A DNA stretch of 64,000 bases from Streptacidiphilus pinicola (GCF_003258295.1 NZ_QKYN01000021.1:568-64567), one strand, 5' to 3'. Shown: positions 25,222 to 35,700, counted from the stretch's first letter. Translations and numbers: made by a program. Notes: generated by a model from the letters alone, not told the origin.

Positions 25222-26400
25222 CTAGGCCGGCATCCCGAGCTCCCGCGCGATCAGCATGCGCTGCACCTCCGAGGTGCCCTCGCCGATCTCGAGGATCTTG
25301 CAGTCGCGCCAGAAGCGGGCCACCGGGAACTCGTTCATGAAGCCGTAGCCACCGTGGATCTGCGTGGCCTCACGCGCGTTGTCGACGGCGGCCTCGGAGG
25401 AGTACAGCTTGGCGATCGCCGCCTCCTTCTTGAACGGCTCGCCCGCCACCATCCTGCTGGCCGCGTGGTACCAGGCCAGCCGGGCCATGTGCGCCCGCGT
25501 CTCCATGTCCGCGACCTTGAACTGGATCGCCTGGTTGGCGCCGATCGCACGGCCGAAGGCGTGCCGCTCGGCGGAGTAGCGCAGCGACTCGTCGACGCAG
25601 CCCTGGGCCAGACCGGTGGCCAGTGCGGCGATGGCGATCCGCCCCTCGTCGAGGATCCGCAGGAACTGCGCGTAGCCACGGCCCGGCTTTCCGACCAGGT
25701 TGGCCGCGGGCACGCGGCAGTCGCTGAAGGAGAGCTCCCGGGTGTCCGAGGCGTTCCAACCGACCTTCGAGTACTTCTTGGAGACCGTGAAGCCCGGGGT
25801 CCCCGTGGGCACGAGGATGCTCGAGATCGAGCGCGTCGGCGAGGTCTTTCCCGCATCCTCACCCGAATCGGTGAGGGCGGTGACGGTCACCAGCCCGGTG
25901 ATGTCGGTGCCCGAGTTGGTGATGAAGCACTTCGTGCCGTTGATCACCCACTCGTCGGTGTCCTTGTCGTAGCGGGCGGTGGTGCGCGTGGCGCCCGCGT
26001 CGGAGCCACCCTCGGGCTCGGTCAGGCCGAAGGCGCCCAGCATCTCGCCGGAGCAGAGCTTCGGCAGCCAGGTGCGCTTCTGCTCCTCGGTGCCGAACAG
26101 GAAGATCGGCATGGCGCCGAGCGAGACGGCGGCCTCCAGGGTGATCGCCACGGAGGAGTCGACCCGGGCCAGCTCCTCCAGCGCGAGGCCCAGCGTGAAG
26201 TAGTCGCCGCCCATGCCCCCGTACTCCTCCGGGAAGGGCAGGCCGAACAGGCCCATCCGGCCCATCTCACGGACGATCTCGTAGGGGAACTCCTCGTGCT
26301 CGTAGAACTCCCCGATCTTCGGGGCGACCACGTCCTGGGCGAACTCCCGGACGGTACGGCGCAGTTCCTCGTGCTCGGGTTCCAGACGGTGGTCCAGCAT
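25222..26400 (-). CDS. acdH: Acyl-CoA dehydrogenase (isovaleryl/branched-chain type)
   Basis: A 392-aa FAD enzyme that makes the alpha,beta double bond in branched-chain acyl-CoAs (valine, leucine, isoleucine breakdown). Seen: LTEPEGGSDAGA and FITNSG (FAD/substrate binding), AFGRAIGANQAIQFKVADM, QIHGGYGFMNEFPVARFWRD, and the C-terminal EGTSEVQRMLIAREL; the Glu in YEGTSE-like position (here IGEGTSE) serves as base in many members. Last gene of the leucine-catabolism operon, 168 bp after the HMG-CoA lyase gene, so it may have an additional promoter. Confidence 0.93.
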   Translation of the reverse strand: MLDHRLEPEHEELRRTVREFAQDVVAPKIGEFYEHEEFPYEIVREMGRMGLFGLPFPEEYGGMGGDYFTLGLALEELARVDSSVAITLEAAVSLGAMPIFLFGTEEQKRTWLPKLCSGEMLGAFGLTEPEGGSDAGATRTTARYDKDTDEWVINGTKCFITNSGTDITGLVTVTALTDSGEDAGKTSPTRSISSILVPTGTPGFTVSKKYSKVGWNASDTRELSFSDCRVPAANLVGKPGRGYAQFLRILDEGRIAIAALATGLAQGCVDESLRYSAERHAFGRAIGANQAIQFKVADMETRAHMARLAWYHAASRMVAGEPFKKEAAIAKLYSSEAAVDNAREATQIHGGYGFMNEFPVARFWRDCKILEIGEGTSEVQRMLIARELGMPA

Positions 26401-26568
26401 GGTGGTCTCCTGAGGGTGCGGAGGCGGAAGGAGGGAAACGGGTGGCCGCCGTGCGGCCTTGTGGGCGCTTTCGGTGGCCGTCCGGTGGTGGTGCAGTGGT
26501 GCTGTGCAGTTGTGGTGGTGAGCGGCCGCTGGTCGGGCGGCCGCCCACCGCGTCGGTGGGTGCGAGAC

Positions 26569-27573
26569 TCAGCCGGCTCCGACCAGGGCGCGCACGGCGC
26601 GGGACGGGCTCGGCCTGCCGAGGTGTCCGGCGAGCCACTGGCTGGTGGCGGCCAGCGCGGCGAGGTCGACGCCGGTCTCGATGCCGAGGCCGTCGAGCAT
26701 CCAGACCAAGTCCTCGGTGGCGAGGTTTCCGGTGGCGCTCTTGGCGTACGGGCAGCCGCCCAGGCCGCCGGCCGAGGCGTCCACGACGGTGACGCCGCAG
26801 CGCAGCGCCGCCAGCGTGTTCACCAGGGCCTGGCCGTAGGTGTCGTGGAAGTGCACGGCCAGCCGTTCCGGGCCGACGCCCGCCGCGGCGAACGCACCGA
26901 GCAGCCCCTCGACCTGGCCCGGCGTGCCGGTGCCGATGGTGTCGCCGAGGCTCAACTCGGCGCAGCCGAGCTCCAGCAGGGCCTGCCCGACGGCGACGAC
27001 CTGCTGGGCCGGGACGGGCCCCTCCCACGGGTCGCCGAAGCACATGGAGAGGTAGCCGCGCACGGTCACCCCGGCCTCGGCGGCGCGGCGGACGACGGGC
27101 GCGAACATCTCCAGTGACTCGGCGACGGTGCGGTTCAGGTTCCGCGCCGCGAAGGTCTCGGTGGCGCTGCCGAAGACGGCGATCTCGGTCGCGCCGAGGG
27201 CCAGCGCGCGGTCCAGCCCCCGCTCGTTGGGCACCAGGACCGGCAGCCGCAGCCCCGGGTACTGCTGCGGCAACTGCGCGACCTGAGGAAAGAGTTCCTC
27301 GGCGTCCGCCAACTGGGGGACCCATCTCGGGTGGACGAAGCTGGCCGCCTCCACGGTGCGCAGGCCCGCCCGCGCGAGCCGGGCGATGAACTCCGCCTTG
27401 ACCTCGACCGGCAGCGAGACGGACTCGTTCTGCAGCCCGTCGCGCGGGCCGACCTCGTGGATCCGCACGCGCTGCGGCAGCCCGTCCGCACGGACCCGCA
27501 TCGGCAGGCCGAGCTCGAGCACGGTCGGCTCGTGGGAGCCCCGCTGCTCGGTCGGCACAGTCTGATCGGTCAT
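26569..27573 (-). CDS. hmgL: Hydroxymethylglutaryl-CoA lyase
   Basis: A 334-aa enzyme that splits HMG-CoA to acetoacetate and acetyl-CoA, the last step of leucine breakdown. Seen: VGPRDGLQNE (substrate Arg/Asp), EAASFVHPRWVPQLAD, SLGDTIGTGTP, HFHDTYGQALVN (metal His pair) and GGLGGCPYAKSATGN with the catalytic Cys. GAGGAG lies 5 bp before ATG 27573 and overlaps the end of the biotin carboxylase gene, so expression is coupled. Confidence 0.93.
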   Translation of the reverse strand: MTDQTVPTEQRGSHEPTVLELGLPMRVRADGLPQRVRIHEVGPRDGLQNESVSLPVEVKAEFIARLARAGLRTVEAASFVHPRWVPQLADAEELFPQVAQLPQQYPGLRLPVLVPNERGLDRALALGATEIAVFGSATETFAARNLNRTVAESLEMFAPVVRRAAEAGVTVRGYLSMCFGDPWEGPVPAQQVVAVGQALLELGCAELSLGDTIGTGTPGQVEGLLGAFAAAGVGPERLAVHFHDTYGQALVNTLAALRCGVTVVDASAGGLGGCPYAKSATGNLATEDLVWMLDGLGIETGVDLAALAATSQWLAGHLGRPSPSRAVRALVGAG

Positions 27574-27582
27574 CACCACTCC

Positions 27583-29658
27583 TCAGGATTCCGACGTCTC
27601 GTCAGTCGAGGCCGGAGCGATCACGGCGAGCAGGTCGTCCATCGCCACGGTGACCCCGGGGACGACCTTGAGCTGTGCGACCGTGCCGTCGTGCGGCGCG
27701 GTGATGACGTGCTCCATCTTCATCGCCTCGAGCACCAGCACGGCCTGACCCCGCTTCACCGGGTCGCCGACGGAGGCCTTGACCAGCGTCACCGTGCCGG
27801 GCATGGGCGCGGTCAGGGTGCCGCCCTGGGCGCCGGCGCCACCGAGGGCCAGCTCGGCCAGCGGATCGTGGGCGTGGCAGGCCCAGCTGTCGCCGTCGCG
27901 GGAGAGCCAGACGGTGCCGTCGCCGTGTGCGGCCCCGTCGACGCCGCAGGCGAAGGCGTGGGTCACGCCGTCCACGGTGACGGCGAGGCGGCCCGCACCG
28001 CCGGGCGCCGTCTCGGCCCGGGCCTCGGCCCGGAGGATCTCGCTGTCGCCGATCCGCACCTCGTAGGCGCCCTCCGCGCCGCGCACCGGCCGGACCCGGA
28101 CCAGGACCGGGTCGGCGCCGGGCAGGCGCAGGTGGTGCCCGGCCCAGGCGGGGGTGCCGCCGATCCGCCAGCCGGTGGGCCGGGCGAACGGGTCGGTCCA
28201 GCCGGCGCCGTCGGCGGCGGTCGTGGGCGCCAGCGCGAGCTGCCGGAGCAGGGCCGCGGCCAGCAGCGGGAAGTTGTCCACAGGCTGGGCGGTGCCCGCT
28301 TGGCCGATGTCGCCGGTCGGGACTAGCGTCAGCTCCGGGTGGCGCTCGACCAGTCCGGTGTCGAGGCGCCCCGCGACGACATCGGGATGAGAGATGAGCC
28401 GGCGCAGGTAGCCGGCGTTGGTGACGACCCCGAGGACGACGGTCTGCGCGAGGGCGGCGCGCAGCCTGCGCAGGGCGGTGTCCCGGTCGGGGCCGTAGGC
28501 GATGACCTTGGACACCATCGGGTCGTAGGTGCTGCCGACGACCAGCCCGGGGGCCAGTCCGGAGTCGACCCGGATCCCCTCCCCGTCGGGCTCCTGGAGC
28601 AGCAGGACCTGCCCACCGGAGGGGAGGAACCCGCGGCTCGGGTCCTCGGCGCAGATCCGCGCCTCGACAGCGTGTCCGGTGAGGGTGACGTCGGCCTGGG
28701 CGAACGGGAGCACCTCGCCGGCGGCCACGCGGAGCTGCCACTCCACCAGGTCCAGGCCGGTGACCAGTTCGGTCACCGGGTGCTCCACCTGGAGCCGGGT
28801 GTTCATCTCCATGAAGAAGTGGGAGGAGGGATCGGCCCCGGGGACGATGAACTCGACGGTGCCTGCGCCGGTGTAGCCGCAGGACTTCGCCGCACGCACG
28901 GCCGCCGCGCCCATCTCGGCGCGGGTGGCCTCGTCGAGGAGCACGGAGGGGGCTTCCTCGATCAGCTTCTGGTGCCGCCGCTGGAGGCTGCACTCACGCT
29001 CGCCCAGGTGGACGACGTTGCCGTGGGCGTCGGCGAGGATCTGGATCTCGATGTGGCGGGGGCGGTCGATCCACCGCTCCAGCAGCAGGGTGTCGTCGCC
29101 GAACGAGGTGCGGGCCTCGCGCCGCGCGGCGGCGATCTCCTCGGGCAGCCGGTCCGCCTCACGGACCAGCCGCATGCCCTTGCCTCCGCCACCGGCGGAG
29201 GGCTTGAGCAGCACCGGGAAGCCGATCTCGGCCGCGGCCGCGATCAGGGCGGCGTCGTCGAGGTCGTCGCCGCTGCTGCCCGGGACGACCGGGACGCCGG
29301 CGGCCTTGACGGCCTCCTTGGCGTTGATCTTGTCGCCCATCAGCTCGATCGCCCCGGCGGGCGGGCCGATGAAGACCAGACCGGCCTCGGCGCAGGCACG
29401 GGCGAAGCCCGTGTTCTCCGCGAGGAAGCCGTAGCCGGGGTGGACGGCCTGGGCGCCGGCCCGCCTGGCGGCGGCGACCAGCTCGGCTCCGTCGAGGTAA
29501 CTGTCGATCAGGACCGCGGTGTCCGCGGCGCGCACGTGCGGCGCTGCGGCGTCGGCGGCGCTGTGCACGGCGACGGAGCGGACACCGAGCCGCTTCAGCG
29601 TGCGGATGACCCGGACCGCGATCTCGCCGCGGTTGGCCACCAGAACACTTTCGAACAT
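27583..29658 (-). CDS. Biotin-dependent acyl-CoA carboxylase alpha subunit (methylcrotonyl-CoA type)
   Basis: A 691-aa subunit. Biotin carboxylase (1-450: FESVLVANRGEIAVRVIRT, GGGGKGMRLV ATP loop, MEMNTRLQVEHPVTE), linker/BT domain, then biotinyl domain ending with EAMKMEH (biotinylated Lys). With the carboxyltransferase encoded just upstream it forms the alpha-beta enzyme, and the HMG-CoA lyase and acyl-CoA dehydrogenase neighbours point to 3-methylcrotonyl-CoA as substrate. ATG 29658 and the GTG two codons earlier (29664) are both possible starts. Confidence 0.92.
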   Translation of the reverse strand: MFESVLVANRGEIAVRVIRTLKRLGVRSVAVHSAADAAAPHVRAADTAVLIDSYLDGAELVAAARRAGAQAVHPGYGFLAENTGFARACAEAGLVFIGPPAGAIELMGDKINAKEAVKAAGVPVVPGSSGDDLDDAALIAAAAEIGFPVLLKPSAGGGGKGMRLVREADRLPEEIAAARREARTSFGDDTLLLERWIDRPRHIEIQILADAHGNVVHLGERECSLQRRHQKLIEEAPSVLLDEATRAEMGAAAVRAAKSCGYTGAGTVEFIVPGADPSSHFFMEMNTRLQVEHPVTELVTGLDLVEWQLRVAAGEVLPFAQADVTLTGHAVEARICAEDPSRGFLPSGGQVLLLQEPDGEGIRVDSGLAPGLVVGSTYDPMVSKVIAYGPDRDTALRRLRAALAQTVVLGVVTNAGYLRRLISHPDVVAGRLDTGLVERHPELTLVPTGDIGQAGTAQPVDNFPLLAAALLRQLALAPTTAADGAGWTDPFARPTGWRIGGTPAWAGHHLRLPGADPVLVRVRPVRGAEGAYEVRIGDSEILRAEARAETAPGGAGRLAVTVDGVTHAFACGVDGAAHGDGTVWLSRDGDSWACHAHDPLAELALGGAGAQGGTLTAPMPGTVTLVKASVGDPVKRGQAVLVLEAMKMEHVITAPHDGTVAQLKVVPGVTVAMDDLLAVIAPASTDETSES

Positions 29659-29685
29659 AGGCACTGGAGGTGACCTCTCGTCATG

Positions 29686-31353
29686 TCACATGCGGAAGAC
29701 GCCGTAAGGGCGCGGCTCGGGCAGGGGCGCGTTGGCACAGGCGCTCAGCGCGAGGCCGAGCACAGTGCGGGTGTCCATCGGGTCGATCACGCCGTCGTCC
29801 CACAGGCGGGCCGTCGCGTAGTAGGCGTTGCCCTGGCGCTCGTACTGCTCGCGCACCGGGCGGCGGAACTCCTCCTCCGCCTCGGCCGGCCAGTCGTCGC
29901 CGCGGGCCTCCATCTGGTCGCGGCGCACGGTGGCCAGCACCGAGGCGGCCTGCTCGCCGCCCATGACGGAGATCTTGGCGTTCGGCCACATCCACAGGAA
30001 CCGGGGGGAGTAGGCCCGCCCGCACATCGAGTAGTTGCCGGCGCCGTAGGAGCCGCCGACGACGACGGTCAGCTTGGGCACCCGGGTGGTGGCCACGGCC
30101 GTCACCATCTTGGCGCCGTGCTTGGCGATGCCGCCCGCCTCGTACTTCTGGCCGACCATGAAGCCGGAGATGTTCTGCAGGAAGAGCAGCGGGATGCCGC
30201 GCTGGTCGCAGAGCTCGATGAAGTGCGCGCCCTTGAGTGCCGACTCGGCGAACAGGATCCCGTTGTTGGCCACGATCCCGACGGGGTGGCCCTGGATCCG
30301 CGCGAAGCCGGTGACCAGGGTCGAGCCGTACTCGGCCTTGAACTCCGCGAACCGGCTGCCGTCGACGATGCGGGCGATGATCTCGCGCACGTCGTAGGGG
30401 GTGCGCGAGTCGACCGGCACCGCGCCGTAGAGGCCGGCCGGGTCGACGGCGGGCTCCTCGACGGGCTCGACGGTCCACGGCCGCGGCGCGCGCGGGCCGA
30501 GCTCGCCGACGATGGTCCGCAGGATCGAGAGCGCGTGGCTGTCGTTCTCGGCGAGGTGGTCGGTGACACCGGAGGTGCGCGAGTGCAGCTCGCCGCCGCC
30601 CAGCTCCTCGGCGGTGACGACCTCGCCGGTCGCCGCCTTCACCAGCGGCGGTCCGCCCAGGAAGATCGTCCCCTGGTTGCGGACGATGACGGCCTGGTCG
30701 CTCATGGCCGGGACGTAGGCGCCGCCCGCGGTGCAGGAGCCGAGCACGGCGGCCAGCTGCGGCACGCCGGCCGCCGAGAGCCGGGCCTGGTTGTAGAAGA
30801 TCCGGCCGAAGTGGTCCCGGTCCGGGAAGACCTCGTCCTGCATCGGCAGGAAGGCGCCGCCAGAGTCGACGAGATAGACGCAGGGCAGCCGGTTGTCGAG
30901 GGCGACCTCCTGGGCCCGGAGGTGCTTCTTGACCGTCATCGGGTAGTAGGTGCCGCCCTTGACGGTGGCGTCGTTCGCGACGATCACCACCTCACGGCCC
31001 GCGACCCGCCCGATGCCGGCGATCACGCCCGCGGCGGGGGCGTCCCCGTTGTAGAGGCCGTCGGCCGCGAGCGGCGCGAGTTCGAGGAAGGGGGAGCCGG
31101 CGTCGAGCAGCGTGTCCACTCGGTCCCGCGGCAGCAGTTTGCCGCGCGAGGTGTGCCGCTCGCGGGCGCGGGCTCCGCCGCCGGCCGCGGCCGCGGCGAG
31201 CTTGGCCCGCAGCTCCTCGGCCAGGGCCTGGTGCCCCTCGGTGTTGCTCCGGTAGGAGTCCGAGGTCGGATCCACCGCGCTCTCCAGCCGCGGGGCGGCG
31301 GCCCGGGCCTGTGGGCTCGGGGGAAAACCGGTGGGGAGTGGAGCGGGTGCCAT
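29686..31353 (-). CDS. accD1: Acyl-CoA carboxylase carboxyltransferase beta subunit (methylcrotonyl-CoA type)
   Basis: A 555-aa carboxyltransferase with the two crotonase-fold halves: [23 protein letters not shown] (N-half), [12 protein letters not shown], and [20 protein letters not shown] (C-half, oxyanion/biotin site). The sequence QDEVFPD...FGRIFYNQA is typical of methylcrotonyl-CoA carboxylases. AAAGGAG precedes ATG 31353. First gene of the leftward operon (carboxyltransferase, biotin subunit, HMG-CoA lyase, acyl-CoA dehydrogenase). Methylglutaconyl-CoA hydratase, needed to complete the pathway, is not in the window. Confidence 0.93.
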   Translation of the reverse strand: MAPAPLPTGFPPSPQARAAAPRLESAVDPTSDSYRSNTEGHQALAEELRAKLAAAAAGGGARARERHTSRGKLLPRDRVDTLLDAGSPFLELAPLAADGLYNGDAPAAGVIAGIGRVAGREVVIVANDATVKGGTYYPMTVKKHLRAQEVALDNRLPCVYLVDSGGAFLPMQDEVFPDRDHFGRIFYNQARLSAAGVPQLAAVLGSCTAGGAYVPAMSDQAVIVRNQGTIFLGGPPLVKAATGEVVTAEELGGGELHSRTSGVTDHLAENDSHALSILRTIVGELGPRAPRPWTVEPVEEPAVDPAGLYGAVPVDSRTPYDVREIIARIVDGSRFAEFKAEYGSTLVTGFARIQGHPVGIVANNGILFAESALKGAHFIELCDQRGIPLLFLQNISGFMVGQKYEAGGIAKHGAKMVTAVATTRVPKLTVVVGGSYGAGNYSMCGRAYSPRFLWMWPNAKISVMGGEQAASVLATVRRDQMEARGDDWPAEAEEEFRRPVREQYERQGNAYYATARLWDDGVIDPMDTRTVLGLALSACANAPLPEPRPYGVFRM

Positions 31354-31377
31354 CGCCGAGAGCTCCTTTGCTCCTGT

Positions 31378-31425
31378 GAACGAGCGGTGTGAACGAGCGG
31401 TGTGAACGAGCGGTGTGAACGAGCG
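31378..31425. repeat. 13-bp tandem repeat in a divergent promoter region
   Basis: GAACGAGCGGTGT is repeated exactly three times (31378-31390, 31391-31403, 31404-31416), then the first nine bases again (31417-31425), running directly into the operator at 31423-31451. The array lies in the 5' leader of accD1. The copies are identical, so the expansion is recent or maintained. Confidence 0.85.
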
Positions 31426-31451
31426 TTAACTTATACGGCTCAGGTTAACGC
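31423..31451. promoter_or_regulatory. Inverted repeat, likely operator of the leucine-catabolism TetR
   Basis: GCGTTAAC (31423-31430) and GTTAACGC (31444-31451) are perfect 8-bp arms 13 bp apart. The spacer includes a -10-like TATAAG on the minus strand (toward accD1), and the right arm overlaps a -35-like TTAACG for the rightward TetR gene (its -10 is TACGAT at 31469-31474). So one dimer could block both promoters. Binding is inferred. Confidence 0.65.
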
Positions 31452-31480
31452 CGCCTAACAGGTCTGTCTACGATGGCCTG

Positions 31481-32119
31481 ATGGTCAAGCCATCCTCGAG
31501 TCCCTCCCATGCTGCGACGGCGACGGAGAATCCGCGTCGCGCGCAGATCCGCCGCGAGGCCGCCCGGCTCTTCGCCGAGCGCGGATTCCTCGGCGTGGGC
31601 GTGGACGAGATCGGCCGGGCCGTCGGCATCAGCGGGCCGGGCCTGTACCGGCACTTCGCCGGCAAGGACGCGATGCTGGCCGATCTGCTGATCGGCATCA
31701 GCGAGCGGCTGCTGGAGCAGGGGCGCCGCCGCGTCGACGCGTCGGCCGACCCGAGGGAGGCCCTGGAGTCGCTGCTTCTGTGCCACATCGACTTCGCCCT
31801 CGACGAGAGCGCGCTGATCACCCTGCACGACCGGGAGCTGCTCAACCTGCCGGACAAGGAGCGCCGCCAGGTCCGCAGTCTGCAGCGCCAGTACGTGGAG
31901 CTGTGGGTCGGGGTCGCCCGGGACGTCTTCCCGGGCCTCGGCGAGGAGGCGCGCCCCGCCGTCCACGCGGTCTTCGGGCTGCTGAACTCCACTCCGCACA
32001 GCGCTGCCGTCGGCCCCACCGGCGCGGGTCACCCGGACGGACGCGCGGCGATGGCCGCGCTGCTGCACCGCCTCGCCCTCGGCGCCCTCGGTGCGGCCGC
32101 GGAGCAGGGCGGTCGGTAG
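31481..32119 (+). CDS. TetR-family regulator of the leucine-catabolism operon
   Basis: A 212-aa TetR protein. HTH residues about 18-64: RREAARLFAERGFLGVGVDEI, GISGPGLYRHFAGKD. The C-terminal part is a helical ligand domain that probably senses an acyl-CoA intermediate. ATG 31481 lies 6 bp after the -10-like TACGAT, suggesting a leaderless mRNA. It is divergent from accD1 across the perfect inverted repeat, which supports control of that operon. Confidence 0.9.
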   Translation: MVKPSSSPSHAATATENPRRAQIRREAARLFAERGFLGVGVDEIGRAVGISGPGLYRHFAGKDAMLADLLIGISERLLEQGRRRVDASADPREALESLLLCHIDFALDESALITLHDRELLNLPDKERRQVRSLQRQYVELWVGVARDVFPGLGEEARPAVHAVFGLLNSTPHSAAVGPTGAGHPDGRAAMAALLHRLALGALGAAAEQGGR

Positions 32120-32280
32120 CGCGCGGCGGGTAGCGCGCGCCGGTGGAGTGCGCCTCCGTCCGAAGTCCTACGACCATCGCGGAGCCGCGTCCCGCCTCTC
32201 GCCCGGTGTGCGACGGGAACACCCGACGGCACTCTGGTGCTGATCCCAGGGGGCGGCATCAGGGGCACGGAGGGCGAACG

Positions 32281-32706
32281 ATGGCTGACAAGGATCTGTT
32301 GGAGCTGGTCGCGCGGTCGCGCAACGGTGCGGTGGTCACGCTCAAGCGGGACGGCAGGCCGCAGCTCTCCAATGTGAGCATCACCTTCGACCCCGGCGCG
32401 CAGGTGATCCGCTTCTCCACGACCGCTGACCGGGCCAAGGTGGCCAACCTGCGCCGGGATGCGCGGGTGAGTGTCTACGTCACCCGTCCTGACTACCGCG
32501 GCTACGCCGTGGTCGAGGGGATGGCCCAGCTCACGCCGGTCGCGGCCGAAGCCGACGACGCGACCGTGGAGGAGCTGGTCGACGTCTACCGGCGGATCGC
32601 GGGCGAGCACCCCGACTGGGACGAGTACCGGACGGCGATGGTCGCCGACCGACGGCTCGTGGTGCGCATTCCGGTCGAGCGCGTCTACGGCATGGGTGGA
32701 TGGTGA
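32281..32706 (+). CDS. PPOX-class F420/flavin-dependent protein
   Basis: A 141-aa split-barrel protein of the pyridoxamine 5'-phosphate oxidase-like group, commonly annotated as F420-dependent in actinomycetes. Typical elements: GAVVTLKRDGRPQLSNV, IRFSTTADRAKVANLRRD, VSVYVTRPDYRGYAVVEG. GGAGGG sits 7 bp before ATG 32281. Such proteins reduce or bind small aromatic or unsaturated compounds; substrate unknown. A small hairpin (GCCCC TAAA GGGGC, 32726-32739) follows. Confidence 0.87.
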   Translation: MADKDLLELVARSRNGAVVTLKRDGRPQLSNVSITFDPGAQVIRFSTTADRAKVANLRRDARVSVYVTRPDYRGYAVVEGMAQLTPVAAEADDATVEELVDVYRRIAGEHPDWDEYRTAMVADRRLVVRIPVERVYGMGGW

Positions 32707-32740
32707 GTCGCGTGCGGGTATGTAAGCCCCTAAAGGGGCA

Positions 32741-32770
32741 TGGACAGCTGACCGACGAGAAGATTAGTAT
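32741..32770 (+). promoter_or_regulatory. Promoter of the ABC exporter gene
   Basis: TGGACA (32741-32746) and TAGTAT (32765-32770) are spaced 18 bp; the start codon at 32779 is 8 bp after the -10 box, so the transcript is probably leaderless or nearly so. Confidence 0.55.
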
Positions 32771-32778
32771 CCCTAAAT

Positions 32779-35700
32779 ATGTCTCAGGCTCATAAGTCTC
32801 CGGGGGAAGTCGCAGCCCCCTCCGCCGGTTCGGGCGCTCCGCGCCGCGCCGGTTGGGTGCGTCGGCTGAGCGGGTACGCCTGGCGCTACCGCACCAATGT
32901 GCTGCTGTCCTTCGGCGCGTCGCTGCTCGGCATGGCCATCAGCGCCCTCGTGCCGCTCATCCCGCGCCACATCATCGACGACGTCATCACCACCCACCGC
33001 AGCGCGCTCGCCCCCTGGGCGATCGCGCTGGTCGGCGCCGCGGTCGCGGTCTTCGTCCTGACGCTGGTCCGTCGCTACTGGGGCGGCCGGCTCGCGATGG
33101 ACGTCCAGCACGACATGCGGCAGGACCTCTTCGACTCGCTGACCAGGCTCGACGGCGTCAAGCAGGACGGGCTCGACACCGGCCAGGTGGTCGGCCGGGC
33201 CACGTCCGACCTGCAAATGATCGTCGGGCTGCTCTCGATGCTGCCGATGATGACCGGCAACGTCCTGATGTTCCTGCTCTCGATCGTGGTGATGCTCTTC
33301 CTGTCGCCGCTGCTGACGCTGATCGCGCTGGCGATGGCCCCCGCCCTGTGGTGGATCGCCTCGCTCAGCCGCAAGAAGCTCTTCCCGGCGACCTGGTCCG
33401 CGCAGCAGGAGGCCGGCCGGGTGGCCGGCGTCGTGGACGGAGCCGTCTCCGGCGTCCGCGTCGTCAAGGGCTTCGGGCAGGAGGAGCAGGAGCTCGCCCG
33501 ACTGGAGTCCGCCAGCCGCCGCCTCTACGCGAGGCGCCTGCGCGGCATCCGGCTGAGCGCCCGTTACAGCCCGGCGATGCAGGCCATCCCGGCGCTGGCG
33601 CAGGTGGCGGTGCTGGCTCTCGGCGGCTGGCTGGCCGTGCGCGGCCAGGTGACGCTCGGCACCTTCGTCGCCTTCTCCACCTACGTCGCCCAGATGACCG
33701 GCCCGGTCCGGATGCTCACCATGCTGCTGACGGTCGGGCAGCAGGCCCGCGCCAGCGTGGAGCGCGTGCTGCAGCTGATCGACGAGCGGCCGGTGATCAA
33801 GGAGCGCGCCTCCGCGGTCGACCTCGAACTCGACGAGCTCACCGAGCTCGAGGGCGCGGACGGCGTGGACGCGCTGGAGCGTCTCGACGAGATCGACGGC
33901 GGCCAGGGCCTGGCCGACGCGGGCGTGCCCGCCGTCTCGTTCGAGGACGTCGACTTCGCCTACGCCTCCTCCGCCGAGCCGGTGCTGCGCGGGCTGAACC
34001 TCAGCCTGCGGGCCGGTGAGACGGTCGCGCTGGTCGGCGCGTCCGGCTCCGGCAAGTCCACGGTCGGCATGCTCGTGCCGCGCTTCTACGACGCGACCAG
34101 CGGCACGGTCCGCGTCCACGGCCACGACGTGCGCGACCTGACGCTGCGCTCGCTGCGCGCGGCGATAGGCATCGTCCCGGAGGACAGCTTCCTCTTCTCC
34201 GAGTCGGTGCGCACCAACATCGCCTACGGCCGGCCGGACGCCACCGACGACGAGGTGGTCGCCGCCGCCCGCGCCGCCCAGGCGGACGGCTTCATCGGCG
34301 AGCTGCCCGACGGCTACGAGACGGTCGTCGGCGAGCAGGGGCTCACCCTCTCCGGCGGTCAGCGTCAGCGCGTCGCCCTGGCCCGCGCGATCCTGGCCGA
34401 CCCGCACATCCTGCTGCTCGACGACGCGACCTCCGCTGTCGACGCCCAGGTCGAGGCGGAGATCCACGAGGCCCTGCGCACCGTGATGGCCGGCCGCACC
34501 ACGCTGCTGGTCGCACACCGCCGCTCGACGCTGCAGCTGGCCGACCGGATCGGCGTGCTGGACCAGGGCCACCTGGTCGACCTCGGCACCCACGAGGAGC
34601 TGGACGCCCGCTGTCCGCTCTACCGCTCGCTGCTGACCGACCCGGACGCGATGGCGGGCGACATCCGCGAGGCCGACCCCGCCGCCCAGATCCTCACCGA
34701 CTCGCTGCTGGCGGCCGAGCTGGCCGACGCCGGAGCCCTGACCGACGCCGGAGCCCCGGCCGACGCCGCGTCGCCGGCCCACGCCGGGCCGGCCGACGCC
34801 GACGCGTCGCTGTCCGCGTACGTCGCCCAGGCCCACCCCGACGGCCGGGGCCGCACCGGCGGTGTGACGCCGGAGCTGTGGGACCGCGAGCGGTACCCGG
34901 AGCCCGACCCCGACGCGCCCCCGACCGCCAACCGGTCCGGGGCGGGCGCCGGGCACATGGGTGGTCCCGGCGCCATGGGCGCGGCGATGGGCGCCATGTC
35001 CGCCACCCCGGAACTGCTGGCCAAGGTGGCCGCGCTGCCGCCGGCCGACGAGACCCCGGCGATCCCGCTCGACGAGGCGCGCCGCCCCGACCCGGGGTTC
35101 AACGTGCGCCGGATGCTGGCGCCGTTCCGGCGTCCGCTGCTGCTGGCCCTGCTGCTGGTGGCCCTGGACGCGGTCGCCTCGCTGGTGCTGCCGATCCTGA
35201 TCCGGCGCGGCATCGACGACGGTGTCAGCAAGGGAGCGGCCGGCGCGGTCGGCGTGGTCTCGCTGATCGCCCTCGCCGTGGTCCTCGTCGACTGGGCCGT
35301 GCAGACCGCCGAGACGCAGGTCAGCGGTCGCACCGGCGAGCGGGTGCTCTACGGGCTGCGGGTGAAGATCTTCGCGCACCTGCAGCGGCTCGGCCTCGAC
35401 TACTACGAGCGCGAGCTCGGCGGCCGGATCATGACCCGCATGACGACCGACGTCGACGCGCTGACCTCGTTCCTGCAGACGGGCGTCGTCACCGCGGTGG
35501 TCAGCCTGCTCACCTTCTTCGGCATCTTCTTCGTGCTGCTCGTGCTCGACGCGGGGCTGGCGCTCTACGTCTTCGCGGTGCTGCCGGTGCTGATCGTGGC
35601 GACGCTGGTCTTCCGCGCCAAGTCGTCGAAGATCTACCAGCTCGGCCGCGAGAAGGTCAGCACCGTCAACGCGGACCTGCAGGAGAACGTCGCCGGCATG

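Noticed and set aside
31378-31425. Possible CRISPR or transposon end repeats
   Set aside because: Contiguous 13-bp copies without spacers and no flanking transposase or target duplication.
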